From Reticulitermes lucifugus (Eukaryota > Arthropoda > Insecta > Blattodea > Rhinotermitidae): DNA of 48,773 nt. The translations under genes were made by a program, and so were the position numbers. Below are positions 48,002 to 48,773 of this stretch, one piece after another (within the stretch, counting starts at the first letter, position 1; the number at the start of each line of letters is the position of its first letter). Under the pieces are notes generated by a model that did not search any database, was not told the origin of the DNA, and saw nothing but the letters and a program-made list of their open reading frames with translations. The stretch lies in contig JAKCWW010002542.1 of NCBI GenBank assembly GCA_026260175.1, forward strand, positions 7,276 to 56,048. The letters run 5' to 3'.

Positions 48002-48641
48002 TCACTGCCTTGGAGGTGGAATGTCTGGTCCTAGCGGCTCCATTAGTGACTGGAGAAATGTTTTCCCATTTATAAGTTTCGTAGTAGCAACCACAAACTC
48101 TACCAGTGCTGCAAAAGGAGAAAAACAGTACAACTGTTAGTACAAACATGCACATTTTCACTTCCTTCACTGTCACGTGATGGAGCAGTTGGTGCAGTTG
48201 TAACACTGTAGAGACATGTATTTGGAAGTACCTGGATAAAATTTTAAGTTACTGGCCAAGTTTCTCAAGGTACTCCTCAATCCTATATCAACGCTGGGGT
48301 TATGCTTTGAAAGAGGTAACGATTTCCTTCCAAACACAATCGTTTCTGGTTCAGACAATCCAATTTAAAATGGTTTCTTGCCTAAAAAAGTTCAAGTATT
48401 TGGTCCAAAAATATCCATACAGCCCAGTATTTAAAATTCTTCTACCTGAGATTTCCTGGTAAAGACGCATATTTTTAAAGTTAAGTGTGACATGAATATA
48501 TTCAATAAATCACTGAACAGTTACATTAATCAATGTCTCATGCTCAGTGAGCAGTTCTAGGCTGAGTGGTATTTTGCCATTGGATCCGTGGAACATAGCT
48601 TCAATGTCATTCTGGTTCCTTCTAGCGTATGCCAAGCAATG
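48002..48641 (-). CDS. 3' end (last three exons) of an unidentified gene
   Basis: Exons in transcript order: 48641-48525, 48304-48232, 48108-48002. They join in phase 0 then phase 1 and end in TGA at 48002-48004. Acceptors TTTCTATTAG, CCTCTTTCAAAG and TTCTCCTTTTGCAG, and donors GTAACT and GTACTT, are all plausible. The ~97-residue peptide includes RRNQNDIEAMFHGSNGKIPL, then LRSTLRNLASNLKFYP and ALVEFVVATTKLINGKTFLQ, and ends PDIPPPRQ. Its Leu-rich amphipathic pattern would fit a helical-repeat (HEAT/ARM-like) or other alpha-helical protein, but I do not recognise the family. The gene continues past the right edge, on the same strand as the receptor. Frame-consistent splicing across three short exons is the main evidence; a chance match is possible for the first. 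Confidence 0.55.
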
Positions 48642-48773
48642 CTAATAGAAACACACATTCCTTTCAAAGTTTCCAAGTTTCCATTGTTAATAATGTTGTG
48701 TAAATGGGATGGTTCCCCGTGTGGTGACCGGGGAAAAGAATAGTCCCACTGATGCCCATGCAGGTCGTAAAAG

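Noticed and set aside
1..48773. CRISPR arrays, operons, rRNA genes
   Set aside because: None seen. The gene structure is spliced and eukaryotic, and the tandem repeats lack spacer organisation.

Overview
This is eukaryotic nuclear DNA, most likely from a polyneopteran insect of the cockroach/termite type. Genes are broken into small exons with GT-AG introns of 0.1 to 3 kb. The sequence is AT-rich and crowded with decayed repeats: tRNA-derived SINE fragments, a 'FPAFYGT' peptide-encoding repeat, a 'FWDVMPC' foldback repeat, LINE tails and a dead mariner. The taxon guess rests on my memory of these repeats in Blattodea; it is not proven here.

Layout. (1) 1-2187, minus strand: the first two coding exons of selenoprotein H. 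An in-frame TGA forms a CxxU redox motif. The last exon and SECIS should lie left of the window. (2) 4600-21250, plus strand, head-to-head with the first: a 15-coding-exon gene for a ~1027-residue protein with about 15 C2H2 fingers. A CRE-type promoter and two chained upstream ORFs precede it. Its introns hold SINEs, a tandem repeat, a near-perfect 181-bp palindrome and a 1.3-kb mariner. (3) 21251-28085: no live gene; a frameshifted remnant of a multicopy arthropod ORF, and a terminal-inverted-repeat element that contains an assembly gap. (4) 28086-43423, minus strand, convergent with the zinc-finger gene: a nine-coding-exon adhesion GPCR of 1147 residues. It has a signal peptide, a C-type lectin domain, an Ig-like middle part, a hormone-receptor motif, a GAIN domain with a cleavable GPS, and seven TM helices. 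(5) 43448-48001: intergenic, with a LINE remnant and SINEs. (6) 48002-48641, minus strand: what look like the last three exons of an unidentified gene that continues past the right edge.

The genes do not form a pathway: a nuclear redox selenoprotein, a DNA-binding protein and a cell-surface receptor sit side by side, as is normal in an animal genome. The exon models were built by eye. For the zinc-finger gene and the receptor, the phase of every junction agrees from first ATG to stop. The sequence appears unmasked, with one N gap (23619-23799) and one isolated N (37244).
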